Source: Marisa cornuarietis
Taxonomy: Eukaryota; Mollusca; Gastropoda; Architaenioglossa; Ampullariidae
Direction: 5' to 3'
DNA: 64,000 nucleotides
Assembly (NCBI GenBank): GCA_004794655.1
Contig: SMMW01000646.1
Location: 124,001-188,000, forward strand
Shown here piece by piece: positions 46,651-58,067 of this stretch. Every line of letters starts with the position of its first letter. Position 1 is the stretch's first letter. The position numbers were made by a program, and so were the translations under genes. Below the pieces are notes generated by a model, which was not told where the DNA came from, searched no databases, and saw only the letters and a program-made list of their open reading frames with translations.

Positions 46651-47712
46651 GTCTTCTTTCATTCCACGAACCATAACATCAAACATCTACTAAGTTCATT
46701 TATTTAAATGTTGAAAATAAAGCTCTTAAAACCATATCATAGTGCTTTTCTTTGTCGTTTCCACTCAGTCGTGCTTACTTAATCCGCCATTGTTGTTTTT
46801 GATTGAAGCACTAACTCTCCAGGTAAAAGCTGTCGATTGATACACATGTCTCATGGTAGACAAAAACAATCTCTTAAAATGGACTATTTGTATTTTTTAA
46901 AAGTCATGTCTGCAAAAAGTTTCAATAGAACACAAAGAGTTGGTCACAAGAATCTTGTTTTTATGACCACGTGACTTCTGCAAAAGGTCAATGAAGCACA
47001 GTCGACTGGTAAACAAAGAGACAACAGTGAAGGGGGGGCTGAGTATTTTGATCAAAACCCATATTCAACCAGCCATATCCACCTACTGCCTGAGTCGATC
47101 GACCCGCCATAACCACATCGTCCCAACACTGAAAGTCGAATCGGCCCAGACTAAATGAATGCCATAGCGGCGACACCGGTTTGGTGTAAACCAAACATCT
47201 GTGTGTCCATTTAATACTAACCTCCAAGCTAAAGAAGAAATGAAGAAAAAGTTTTTTTTTTAAATTGAGTAAGATAAAATCGAGTTTTATCCGCTGTTGT
47301 TAGACTTCTTCTCTAAATTTAGTGCCAAGCGGCCATTTTTGGTTTAGTAAGATGTTGACTGGACTTGTTTGAAAACTGGTTTTGTTGGTAATATTGGACG
47401 TTTACCTACTTGTGTCGTCGGTGATCGAATCTTCGTTTGGGCCTGGGACGATTCGACCTTCGGTTTTTGGACGATGTATACTTAGATGGGCCGATATGAT
47501 AGGTAGGTATGACTGGAGCGAAATGGTTTTGGGGTCGAAATGACCGGTGACCCTAGAAGTCTCCTTCAAAATGTACTTAATTTATTTTACATGATGGGAA
47601 GGGTTTACTGTGTCCCAAACGTTCACCTCGAAACCGTTGGTTTTCCGTGATCTTCACACACAGTTTTGTTAAACCTGGTCAAACGTTTGACGGTTTTTGC
47701 CCAGTTATGAAT

Positions 47713-47900
47713 TTTTTTTTATTGGTGTTTTACGCCGAACCAGCAACTAAGGCGATATCACGGCAAGGCAGCCAGCCCTGTAAACAGATGCCACATGCAG
47801 AGAAAGAACAGCGTGCCCGAGACGAGAACTGAACCCAGGACAGCCAACCTTCACTGTATTGGTGACAGGCGCTAACCGTTGCGCCACCGGACCGCCCCCC
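47713..47900 (-). mobile_element. tRNA-derived SINE, copy 4
   Basis: Reverse-oriented, apparently full-length copy in intron 2, with the complete head (GGCGGTCCGGTGGCGCAACG on the minus strand) and a 3' A tail seen as a T run. It is flanked by a 10-bp direct repeat, AGTTATGAAT, at 47703-47712 and 47903-47912. It is the best representative of the family in this window. A spurious open frame in the SINE has no coding meaning. Confidence 0.9.
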
Positions 47901-49576
47901 CAAGTTATGAATGGCCTTCAACTGACACGTGAGCGAATATGTGACAATGGCAACATTTTACACGACGACCACATACAAATTTTGTTATTCATAATAATCT
48001 ATTTGAAAACAGTCATATAGTTACATATTTGACAATCTGTCCAGTTAAAAAGGTTTTTAAAACAGGGAGGGCCTTTGATATAAGAATTTATACTCGAGCT
48101 GTGTTCAGAGCAACAAACCGGATATTTTAAGCGTGTATGTATTACTCATACAGAGAGGCCTTACTCATGAATCACAGATTATCGGTCAGAAGCGATACCC
48201 ATTATCAAAAATAGTTTAAGTTTAAATGAAAACGTTGTAAACAGAGTTCTGATGAACAAGTGTTTGAAGTAGGATCGATGATAGCGCATCAAAAATAATT
48301 TGTTCAATTCAGAGCTGGCATCACAGCCCATTCTATACTTGGAGCAGCATGGAGGGATGAACTGCGGTTTAGCTGTGTGTCATTCAGTTTTTGCGCTTGT
48401 TGATGTTTAACAGGAGAACACTTTCAAGTTTGAGTCATCCCTTCGTGCACAGGAGACAGCAATGTTGACTGAGCCATATATTTTTTCCCCTCTCCCACCA
48501 TCTCCAGGGATCGCAAAGTTTGTCGTGCAGCCGAGTGTTAAGTGGCCAAGTCTCAATCATGCAGTGGTAGTAACGGAACCAGTTCCGACACGAGGAGCTC
48601 AACACTGGGAGACGAGGACCTGACTGCGGCAGAAACACCGTTGAGTTCCTCAAACAAAAAAACCAAGATGTGGCATTATTGTTATTGTTGTAATACTGCA
48701 GCTGTAAACTGGCACATCGTGAAACTGGTGCTCAGGCTCCTTATGGCAGCCACATCGTAATACGAAGGTTAAAGAACCCCACGCGACTCTCTGCCCTTTG
48801 GTGAAAGTGCATCGTGAGTGGCGCCACCTGTCGCGGGAATGTTAGGTCGTGGACCGCTGGAGTAGGTTGCCTGTTGTCATCGCTGATGACAGGTGTGTGT
48901 GTGTGTGAATGACATGACGAAAAGTCGCCTGTCCAAGTTTTTTAGGTGGATTTTTGTGAGCTTTTTGTGGACAATGTGAGCGCAAAGGATGTGGAACGTG
49001 GAGAACATTTCTGCGACAGTAAAAGACTGGAATGATCGAGCGCTGAGGAGGTGGCAAAGTTCAGTGCCGAAGTACCTAGTGGCGGGTTGTTGTTGAACGA
49101 TCTGAGTTTTACCGCTTACTGAAACGTGTACATCGCGCCAAGTCCACAAAAAACCAAGTAAGCATCCACGCGCTTGTGAACCGCCCTCCGCTCGACTTTT
49201 GTTTCTGCCGCCGGTAGAGTATGTGCATAATGCGGAGAACACACACGGTGTGAAAGCTGCCTTTTGCTCTTTGAAATCACGCTGAGCACTTTAGACCACC
49301 ATTCCATGAGAACAATTTCCATTGTGACATTTGGCAAGTAAGAAAGAAGTGCGGTCAGACAGCATGGTCACATCAAGTACTAGCGAAGTCGTTCACGAGC
49401 AGCAGTCTTAAATCTGTAAACATATCCGACTCACCGACTGCATAAACAATTTTCTGGCAACTTGTTTAGACTTTATTCTGTTACTGATATAGAGAGGTCG
49501 ACTTTCATCGGCCGCATGCACTTCACTTTTTGGTCTGAGCGTTGCGTGGTCTGAACTTTTAATTTTCTTTTTCCAG

Positions 49577-50252
49577 GTGTGCGAGCATGCGAGTGACATC
49601 GTAGCGGAGAGAGGCAGCTCGGTGTCAGACAACCACTGGCCCCTGGCGGTGAACGATGCCGTGCTCGTCCACCTCTGCGCGAGGACGCTGTCGTCACAGT
49701 TGCACGTGGAGGGCGATTTCCTCTTCTGCTTGCGGCTGTATCCAGACGAGGCCGATGACCAGTCTCTTCCCTCCCTCGTTCTCGCCGTGCGCTCGGCAGA
49801 TGGCGTGACAGAGTTTCCTGTGGACGAGAGCGACTTTCGGCGAGCGTTCGGCAGCATGGACTGGTTGACCCATGCGCGGCAGGTACCGGACGGTGACCTG
49901 AAGCATGTGCTACGTCAGTGCCTCGTGGCCACCCAGGATGTCGTGCAGCGTCTGCAGTGGGAGGAGACGCTGGCGCAGGGCCCGGATTTCGGAGTTGTCG
50001 ACGGGGCGATGACCTGCAGTGGGAGTGACAGCTTCTGCAGTGTCGAGGACAGCGGCATCATTGACAGAAACAGAAGCAGTGACGAGGAAACAAGGGCTTG
50101 TGATGGTGACAAGGATGTGAAGTCAGGTGAAGTTGATGGTGACAAGACTGTGAACTCAGCTGAAGGTTGCCTTGTAGGAAACAGGGATGTAGCAGGTTTG
50201 GATACTGATCAACGAAAAGGGAGTGTATCCAATGTGGAGCCCTCTGCTGAAG
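49577..50252 (+). CDS. PLEKHG4/ARHGEF40-like: Exon 3 of PLEKHG4/ARHGEF40-like RhoGEF
   Basis: The largest exon here, residues 115-339 plus the first base of codon 340. The acceptor is TTTTTCCAG| and the donor GAAG|GTGAGA (phase 1). The first two thirds continue the Solo-like N-terminal region: DNHWPLAVNDAVLVHL, GDFLFCLRLYP, GVTEFPVDESDFRRAF and QRLQWEE each have counterparts in order in ARHGEF40. The last third is low-complexity, acidic and serine-rich, a probable flexible linker. It contains an in-frame tandem duplication (DGDKDVKSGEV then DGDKTVNSAEG). Without splicing, the frame runs 24 more codons to a stop at 50324-50326. Codon use is GC-rich, as in exon 2 and unlike exons 4-10. Confidence 0.9.
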
Positions 50253-53050
50253 GTGAGATAGAATACAGCAAAGAAAAAAATGTTGTCAGATACTTTCATA
50301 GTCTGTTACCCTTTGCATCTACCTAATTCTTTTCACATCAGTTGATCTGCTTGCGTGGGTGTTGAAAGTGGAGACCTATGTGTGTGTGTGTGTGTTATAA
50401 CAGATGTGCATGCATGTATTTGTTCTTGAGTAGTTATTCATTGTGTATACATGTCAACTTACGTTTGCAAGAGTTGTCTTTTGCGGGTGTTCTATAGTGT
50501 TATTGGATTGCATTTTTGGACTTTGATGTAGTGTTTTCTTAAAGACTTGTCTATACTCAGTGCAAAAATCTAATACTCTTCCATTCATGATATATAAGCA
50601 GAATCAAAGAAAAAAGAGATCAGCATGTGCAGAAAGAGATTAAAGCCATGAGTTCAAGAAGTCCATAGAGATGCCAAATTAATGTCAGCTCCCCACTCTT
50701 CCCTTAGCTGTAGCCTTGTTGTTAAAAGTATAGACCTTTTAAGAGATTATTACTGCTTCATCTAAAACAAATTTTGTTCCTTAATTTTTTTCTGAGTGTT
50801 TGCTTCAGCTTCTTTCATTCTTTTTAAACTGGTTGCTGATGTTTTTTGGTCTGGCCATTAACATGCACTATCATGTGATCTTAATGCTTGGTGATGTCAG
50901 TAATGATGAAAAGAAAAAGTATTAGGATAGATGTTTCCTTTCTAAAAATAAGAAGCTTGCAATCATTGAAAAATAATCTAGAGTGCAGTTGTAAAAAGAA
51001 TCAAACTTTAGACATAGTGTAACAAAAATCTTAAGGTCTACATTGTATTTAAGTGTGACACAACAAGTCTTGAGGTAGATATCCTGTTTCAGCACTTCAA
51101 CACCTACATCAAAGAGCTCAGTTGTCATGTTGGCCAAGCTTTTAACCCCCAAAGGAAGGTCAGAAAAAGTCAAGTAAAGGAACTAACAAGACCCAGTGAC
51201 ACATTGGTGACTCACTGTTTACACAAGATGTCTAGGCCTAGCATAATCCCTGGACACACTCAGGATGATGCCTCAAGCACTAGGCCTTGAGTGTTGTTCA
51301 CCTAACAGATTAAGTAAACTCAAATGGTTTGCAGAATTGTTGTAGAACAAGTCACTACCTGCTCAGCGGGAAGCTTTTCACAATGCTTTGTGCCACTTTC
51401 TTTGTGAGCAAAGATTTGCTGATTTACCTAGCTAAAGGGATTTTTGTTTGTTTATACTGTTTGGGCTTAATCCACTTTGTTGGAGTGGGAAATAGAGGTT
51501 GATGTAATTTTGCTTTAATTTATACTTTTTTTTAGCACCAACAGCATCATTTGAATTAAATAGATGTCAAGATTTCTTATTGTTTTCTGCATTTTGGGAG
51601 TTGTAGGTACATAATACAAGATTTTCATGCAGGATCACATCTTGACTTGTTTATTGTTCATGTCAGCTGCATAAAAATTTTGTATATAAAATTAAAGTAA
51701 TGAAAGTATATTTTTCATTATAAAACCTTATTGCAATTTTATCTAGCACTCAACAGTAGTTATGTTACAGAGATGTTTGGTAACAATGGTCAGGGCTGCC
51801 GAAAGCCAGCACAGGATCCAGGGCAGATGACCTTTCCGGGGCCCATTGGATTAATCATTAATTTTAATCGTTTATTACTTTTCAGCATAAAGCAAAATGC
51901 TTATAAGTTATAACATGACTGGCAATATCTACATTTCAATTGCTAACATTAGGAAAAGTGCACACAAAGAGGACCTACAAAAGATTAACATTTCAGAGCT
52001 GAGTACAACAGAGTGGCCAGTAAAAGAAGGAAAATGATGTAAAATGATCGAACTGTTCGTGCCCCTTCTATAGGAAAATGTCACCAGTGGATGTGGAAAG
52101 CTCAACAGATTAAAAAATGAGGATTAAAGACAATACAAGGTTTACATCCTTCACCCTAATACATGTGTGATGACACAGTCGTCACATATTGTGGTATAAT
52201 TATTGAAGGTAGCAGTAACTCCTTGTGGTGCCGATACACCATCCCTCCCTCTGCCCCTTCTTCTAGTCTAGCCTGACAGTGGCGAAAAAGATTTCTTTAT
52301 GCACTGGTTCTCAGCAAGATCTCTGCAAAGTTTTGGTCACTACATGTTTGGGTTCATCTCATAGGAATGCAGTCACATGACTGCTCTCTCTCTCTTTCTG
52401 ACTCATACAAGCACATTCATATGTGTACAAACACACACCTGCACTTGCATGCAAGAAATAAAAAGAAAATGGTGTAAATGCTTGATAAGAACCTCCTTTG
52501 AACTTTGACATTAAAGAGATTACCTCTAGGGTTTTCTGTCTAGTTTATATCAGTCAGAGATGTATCTTAGTCTGTGAGAGATAATAAATTAGCAGCTTCT
52601 AGATTTGCAGCTGTGAGTAGCATTTTCACTTTTTGCCTTCCAGGAATATGAAATTAGCATTCTTGATCATCTCTGGATTAGGTTAGGAGTATACTGGATG
52701 ACACTAGTCTGTTGTCTGTTCATGCCCAAGATATGCACATAACCGGTCCTACAGGGTCCATTCTTCAGGATGATGTGTGTAAATTTCTTCCCTAAGCAGA
52801 GAGCAGCTTCAGCAGACAAGATCTGCATATTTTTCTCCATGTTTCTGTATGCTGTCCTCGTATTATGTGGAAATTTTTATATTTTGACAGAATCTTTGTA
52901 AAAGAAAGGGTCCATCATAATAATGCATCATAATAGCAAACAGTTAATGTGGGAAAACTGACCCCAAAATCAAATACTTATTTCAGAAGGGCAGTTGCTG
53001 TCTTGGTAGAAATCAGGACATTTGTTATTTACTGAGACTTGCTTTTTCAG
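50253..53050. other. Intron 3
   Basis: 2.8 kb, AT-rich, almost free of dispersed repeats in contrast to introns 1 and 2. It starts with a 24-codon in-frame extension ending at TAA 50324-50326. AATAAA occurs near 52457, without evidence that it is used. Confidence 0.6.
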
Positions 53051-53182
53051 ATCCTGCTTTATCCTGCTGCCCTCAGGAGCAGAGGAACAGCAGTTACTAC
53101 ACCCAGCGCATTATTATGTCCCCTGACACCATCGCTCAACTGGATTCTCAGCTTGTACATTCGGGTGTTGCCATCTTACCAG
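53051..53182 (+). CDS. PLEKHG4/ARHGEF40-like: Exon 4 of PLEKHG4/ARHGEF40-like RhoGEF
   Basis: Residues 340-383 plus one base, phase 1 at both ends. The acceptor is GCTTTTTCAG| and the donor CCAG|GTGAGG. The correct frame is not the longest open one. Using the phase inherited from exon 3, it reads ...SPDTIAQLDSQLVHSGVAILPG. The HSGVA-LPG motif is a recognisable signature of the start of the Sec14/CRAL-TRIO-like region in puratrophin-1 and its relatives. The first 25 residues are linker (many Q, S and Y). The agreement between phase and family motif is the main support for this exon. Confidence 0.88.
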
Positions 53183-53626
53183 GTGAGGGAGATTCATATT
53201 TTCCCCACTTTGCTTAGACAAATAGGACACAGCTAGAGCCATGCTACCACTAGGTGAGTGGGCATTACTCTTTACACAAACAAGGAGAGTGGTTTGGGGA
53301 TAAGCTGGACCTAAGCATAACAGTTTTTATAAAAACCAAATCTCCTCATTCCATCAAGAGAGAAACACAAGGTATCACTATCCACATACACAAGTAGCAG
53401 GAATTCCGATGATATCAAATCATGTTAAAACAGCATATATTACGCATACGTTTCTTCATTTTATTCATTCTTTGATCTGCCATTTCAGAATGTATACATG
53501 TAACTCTCTTATTTGTATTAATCAGCTGCAGCGCAAAGCAAAATAGAAAGTGAATGGCTTGAAGACGAAGAAAGAGAATCTGCATTGATCTTGCGTGGAT
53601 TTTAAAAGCACTGGAATATCTTTCAG

Positions 53627-53750
53627 GTAGCATGGATGTGACAGGAAAGCGTGTTATCTTCATCTTTACCTGTAGCACCCTGTGGCACAACCGACAGATT
53701 GTCAGCACAGAACTTGCCCGCCTTCTCATGTACTATCATTCAATACCAAG
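53627..53750 (+). CDS. PLEKHG4/ARHGEF40-like: Exon 5 of PLEKHG4/ARHGEF40-like RhoGEF (CRAL-TRIO-like region)
   Basis: Residues 384-424 plus two bases. The acceptor is TATCTTTCAG| and the donor CCAAG|GTTTGC, phase 1 in and phase 2 out. It reads GGSMDVTGKRVIFIFTCS, a beta strand with the family's 'D-GR-V' pattern. TELARLLMYYHSIPR follows, matching the helix that precedes the central sheet of the Sec14-like fold in PLEKHG4. The +3 base of the donor is T, weaker than the neighbouring donors, so skipping would be possible, but skipping would break the frame. Confidence 0.9.
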
Positions 53751-54316
53751 GTTTGCAACTTTGTCTTGTATTCTGTCATATAATGATGTGTATGTGAAGT
53801 TGTTATTATAAAGAACATTTTTGATCAAGGTTCGGAGGACATATTATACATTGTTGAAACTTCTATTTCATTCACCAAAAATCATTTTCTATTAAAAGGA
53901 AGAAGAAAAAGATATTTGTGGTATTTACACTTAACCTTGACCTCATGCAAGATCATCATGGTGGTCATACAGGAAATTGATAATAAAACTATTAAAGAAA
54001 TCTGAGTACCTCATCTCATGAAAAACATCAGAGGTAAACAGACCACATGTAGAGGAATTCTAGGCTTCTTTGCACCTTCACCCAGAATATTAACTAAGAG
54101 TGTTTTTATTTTGTTTAGAATGACATAAATTGCAGTTGCTTAGGCACTTACATTTGCACTTAAATTGTGAGGGAACTTTACAAGTATCTGTATCTAAAGA
54201 AAATAGATTATTCTATTTATTTAATATATATATATATATCGTGTACTTGGTGCTTTTGAAACTGTCTTTTAAAAATATTTATTGCTGTTTATTTTTGTTT
54301 GGATACTCTTTCATAG

Positions 54317-54416
54317 GAGAGAAATAGTTTCTCAAGGAATAACTATTGTAGTGGACATTCATGGTGCTACATCATCAACTATAAACATTCTGCTGGAATC
54401 ACTTTATTTATTTAAG
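54317..54416 (+). CDS. PLEKHG4/ARHGEF40-like: Exon 6 of PLEKHG4/ARHGEF40-like RhoGEF (CRAL-TRIO-like region)
   Basis: Completes codon 425 and encodes residues 426-458. The acceptor is CTTTCATAG| and the donor AAG|GTAATT, phase 2 in and phase 0 out. The protein REIVSQGITIVVDIHGATSS gives the central hydrophobic beta strand ending in an acidic residue (IVVDIHG), typical of Sec14-like folds. INILLESLYLFK is the next helix. Vertebrate relatives have the same strand-helix order with a 'GL-VL-D-R' pattern. No lipid-binding role is established for this degenerate domain, so it is named from structure only. Confidence 0.9.
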
Positions 54417-54884
54417 GTAATTATCTCCAGCCTTAAGAGTTGCATTCTTGACTATTTGACTACCTTTTCTGTTTGTGTCTTATGTTTTATTTGTGCAAGT
54501 AGTAGAAAAGAGGTGATTCTTTTATTTCAACCAGCTTTTATTAATTGACCAGGGGGCATAGCTATAATTGTTCATCATTAGCATGTAGTTACAGCCTCAG
54601 AATCCGAATGTCTGCTTGTGGCAGAGGATCGAGTTACGGCTAGAGATGATAAAGTCTTATTAAAAATGAAAGAGAATTGTTTGAAGTAAGAGTAAAGGGA
54701 AAGCTTTGGTAAAACTGGATTCAGCTTTTGGGCAAAAGTTTAAAATGTACGGTATGGAAAACTGAGTAACCTGGTTCAATGCAAGGAACTAATGGACCAA
54801 AATAAATCCTGAATGAATGAGAAAACTTGTGATGAGCAGGCTGGGACAGAAGAAAGTAAACAATGTAATATTTCTGTCATGTAG

Positions 54885-54989
54885 GACAATGTTCCAAACA
54901 AGGTAGCTGTGATTCATATGATAACAGACAAACCTACCCAATCTCTAGTGCTGAAGTCACCAGTCTATGACCCCCATTCTGGGGTCTGT
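54885..54989 (+). CDS. PLEKHG4/ARHGEF40-like: Exon 7 of PLEKHG4/ARHGEF40-like RhoGEF (CRAL-TRIO-like region)
   Basis: Residues 459-493, phase 0 at both ends (105 nt, so skipping would keep frame). The acceptor is TCATGTAG| and the donor TGT|GTAAGT. It reads DNVPNKVAVIHMITDKPTQS, a strand of the Sec14-like sheet, followed by a loop (KSPVYDPHSGVC). In a Sec14-like fold this segment corresponds to the strand carrying hydrophobic core residues (VAVIHMI). The pyrimidine tract before the acceptor is modest (TATTTCTGTCATGTAG). Confidence 0.87.
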
Positions 54990-55285
54990 GTAAGTACACA
55001 CGCGTGGCTTTTTTGTGTTCTTGTAGCCTGTACACATTCTTTTATTTTTGGTTTGTTTTTATTCATTGATTGTATCATTTCCTAAATGTTTCACTAAATT
55101 TGGACTTAAATTAAGGAATAGTGGAATATTTATTTCTGTATGAATTTGCTTCTTAGGATTTATTTTTCAAGTTAATGATGATATTTTGTTTAAATTAGAA
55201 GACATATTAATCATTATGGGTGTTTGTATCAGCACTTGAGGCATTTAAAAACAATGTAAGCAACATTCTTTTCTTCCACTCAAAG

Positions 55286-55402
55286 TTAAACTTCCTGCTG
55301 TCACAAGAACTCCTGCTCAAGATTATCAGTCTGGACCAACTACCTTCTGCACTGGATGGCACTTTTCCTTACAGTCATGAAGAGTGGGTGCGATTTCGTG
55401 TG
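55286..55402 (+). CDS. PLEKHG4/ARHGEF40-like: Exon 8 of PLEKHG4/ARHGEF40-like RhoGEF
   Basis: Residues 494-532, phase 0 at both ends. The acceptor is TTCTTCCACTCAAAG| and the donor GTG|GTAAGC. It reads LNFLLSQELLLKIISLDQLP, then SALDGTFPYSHEEWVRFRV. The motif 'L-S-L-G-PY-H--W--FR' is conserved in PLEKHG4 and relatives. It marks the end of the Sec14-like region, just before the spectrin-type helices. This is one of the most diagnostic exons for the family assignment. Confidence 0.92.
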
Positions 55403-55621
55403 GTAAGCTTGCAGTATGGAAGCTACATTATGTATCATCCCTCATTTCTCTCATATATTGTCTTTTAAGTCTGTTTTTAAGGCAACACATCATGCCTGCT
55501 GGCTCTTTGCATTATGTTAGAAAAACATGATTTGTTCAGAGAGACGTGGCTGCTCATTAACATTTAAATAGAAAACCTTTTTTTTATTTTGGTCATAAGC
55601 ACCAGACATTTTCTGTTTAAG

Positions 55622-55872
55622 AAATTGGAGCCCTTCCTGAGTAACTGCCGTGCTGTGGCCCAGTTTCTGGTGGAGGTCATGCAGGAATTGGCTAGTTCTG
55701 ATGTCCTGCCTTGCAGCACCCACAAGACACGTCTAATCATTGAGCGCCATGAGGCTTCCGTCAAGTCTGCCTTTAATGATTCAAGACTCCTTGCCATAGA
55801 AAATGATGGGGAAGCTATCATGAGCTCTCTCAGGCGTGATGAGAGTAGCTGTTGTCATTCTGAGGACTACAG
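55622..55872 (+). CDS. PLEKHG4/ARHGEF40-like: Exon 9 of PLEKHG4/ARHGEF40-like RhoGEF (spectrin-like helices)
   Basis: Residues 533-615 plus two bases. The acceptor is TTCTGTTTAAG| and the donor TACAG|GTAGAT, phase 0 in and phase 2 out. KLEPFLSNCRAVAQFLVEVM begins a long helix. IIERHEASVKSAFNDSRLLA and NDGEAIMSSLRRDESSCCHS follow, matching the family pattern in which a helix with 'V--A--D-RL-A----G--I---LR' precedes a loop and DYR. This region scaffolds the molecule between the Sec14-like and DH domains. No catalytic residue is expected here. Confidence 0.92.
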
Positions 55873-56396
55873 GTAGATCTGTGTTTGACAGCTGTACCAC
55901 ACAGTAATGCTTTTGTTTAAATATATAAAAATGGCGATTTTAAGAGCTAATTTTTTTTTTAGAAAATGAGTCATGACATTCAATTGTATAAGTATTTGCA
56001 ATAGTTTTAATAACTTCATTTTTTCAACATTCTTGGATTTTAATAATTTGTTTTGAACATGATTGGTGTTGTTGCTGGGACTGTGGTCCCCTACACATGG
56101 CCATAAGAACCATATTTTGTGATTAAACCCTTCGTTTTGTCCACAGTCAACCTCTACTGCTGGAAAAGATTTCAGCATCTTATTTTTGGTTATTGAATAA
56201 TGTCACATTATCATCAAAGTGATGCAAGTTTTTAAATAATGTGGCAATTTCCATAGGCATCCTCTATGAATTTCAGTTCCAGTCCGAAAACGATTTTGTT
56301 GGAAAGTTGAGATCACAATCTATTGATGCTTTAATGAATGACATAGACAGTTATATTTGAGCCACTATTGTTAATATAATATCATGTTGTGTGCAG

Positions 56397-56535
56397 GGAT
56401 GCGTTAGAAAAGGTAACCAGTCTCTACCAGGAACTGCAGGACACCATGACCCACTTAGCTTGTCTGGCAGACAAGCGACTGAACCGTCTGGAGCAGTGTC
56501 TCCAGCTTCGAGGCTTTGAGGAAGAGTGTGAAAAG
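56397..56535 (+). CDS. PLEKHG4/ARHGEF40-like: Exon 10 of PLEKHG4/ARHGEF40-like RhoGEF (last exon in window)
   Basis: Completes codon 616 and encodes residues 617-662. The acceptor is TTGTGTGCAG| and the donor AAG|GTAAGA, phase 2 in and phase 0 out. It reads RDALEKVTSLYQELQDTMTH, then LADKRLNRLEQCLQLRGFEE, a heptad-patterned helix pair of a spectrin-like repeat. PLEKHG4 has the same 'YR-A--K---LY' start. The frame is open with no stop, so the protein continues. Vertebrate relatives are about 1200-1500 residues, so roughly half is still missing, including the DH-PH exchange domain. No further exon was recognised before 64000. Confidence 0.9.
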
Positions 56536-57842
56536 GTAAGAAGCCATTTGTTTTGTGGGCCTATGTTTTTATAGTAATCAATACTAAATTGCTTCTCAGG
56601 TAATTTCTGCACCAAATGAGTTTTCTTAGTTGGGTTTGCTAGGCTATATCTCGTCCTGGTTTTGTTTTGTTTACTTTTTGAATAGAGAAATGAAATGGAA
56701 ATTCAGTGATCTGCTGCTGATATTTTTGGTTTAATGAACGCACAAATTTTATTGGCAATAATTTGTTAATCAAATGCGGCGAAGGGCTGCGTGTCATTGG
56801 TGTAACGCTGACAATGCAAGGGAAGCAACTAAATTTTTTATTCTTCCATCAGTAGTCTACCTTGCGCACGAGTTGCAGATGATAGTCCCACGGACAGAGA
56901 GAGATATATCCGTGATAGGCCAAAATTACTCCTGTAATTTGTAAAGAATGAGATATGTTTTAGTATTATTTACAGTCTTTATACAGACTAGCATATTTTT
57001 CCCCAACACCTCTGACTTGCCTTCTTTGCGGGTGAGCACGGGAGGCCTGTCTAGGTTTAGGACCCCACCTTATGCCTTATCATTATGAAAAAGCTAGGGG
57101 TAGAGTGCTTCACAAAAAAACCCACACTTTTCTCGCCGAGAAAGTTAACAAATGGCGTGTGGTTTGCTGACAGTGATTAGCCAGGTGGTCTTTCGTCTTC
57201 CTTGTGTGCTTTATCTTGTGGGCAGCTTCAGCGGTAAGCCAGGGCTATCAAACTTGATCACAGGCAAAAACATCGCACGTGAATTCATTGCTCCTTAAAA
57301 ACGAGAGCTTAACTAGAAGTGTTTGCTAGCGTAGGTCGGACTGTTAGTCAGTTTAATAGTCGCACAACATGGTGTTGCTTTATCTGGTCAGTTGGGGTTT
57401 TTTGTTGTTGTTTGTTTTTTGTTGTTGTTTGTTTTTAGGTGGTCTTGGAGTGGTACTTATTCTCTGCAGTGTTTGACAGATGTAAACCCAAGGGGGTCTC
57501 TTGCTTAGATCTGAGTTTGCCTGTGAGAGAATAAGGAAATTCATTTGTCATATTTTTCAATGGTAGTTTGTGCCATGTTTGTGCGTTTTAAATGGTGTAT
57601 TGTTCTGTGTTTATTGAAGAAGGGTAGGAGAGGAGGATACGACAACTGATAAGCTTGACAGACAAGTATGCGTCTTCAATAAATATCGTACATCATTTAC
57701 CAGGGTTAGTTTCCGCCAGTCATACTTTGTAAAACAGTTGTGGTTGCAGAAGACAGATTCATAACTCCATTTTGCCTCCCTCCCTTCTCCGTTATTTGCT
57801 CAGTTACACATTGAATGGCCTAAACGTGAAGCCCTTGCATAC

Positions 57843-57990
57843 CTTTTAATCATCCTGCTTCTAATATCTTAGCCGTCTTGCTCCTGATATGTTAGCCATT
57901 GTTCTCTTAATATGTTAACTGTCGTACTCCTAATATATTAACCGTTGTACTCGTAATATTTTAATCGTCGTATTCCTAACATGTTAACTT
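57843..57990. repeat. 23-bp minisatellite
   Basis: About six diverged units with the pattern GTACTCCTAATATATTAACC plus three bases, each differing at several sites. It lies in intron 10, shortly before a (CA)n run. Confidence 0.75.
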
Positions 57991-58028
57991 TTGTGGGGGT
58001 GGATTTACACATAAACGGACACACGCGT

Positions 58029-58031
<3 letters not shown>

Positions 58032-58062
<31 letters not shown>
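58032..58062. repeat. (CA)n microsatellite
   Basis: About 15 CA units in intron 10. Confidence 0.9.

Positions 58063-58067
<5 letters not shown>

Larger units (their letters stand above)
38833..49576. other. Intron 2 DNA, last part
   Basis: Listed repeats apart, nothing recognised. Several homopolymer runs (C10 near 40851, G runs near 43106 and 46420) and TG arrays are present. Confidence 0.5.

Noticed and set aside
53039..53236. The longest open frame at exon 4 (ILLYPAALRSRG...) as its coding frame
   Set aside because: Phase 1 carried over from exon 3 selects a different frame, which contains the HSGVAILPG family motif.
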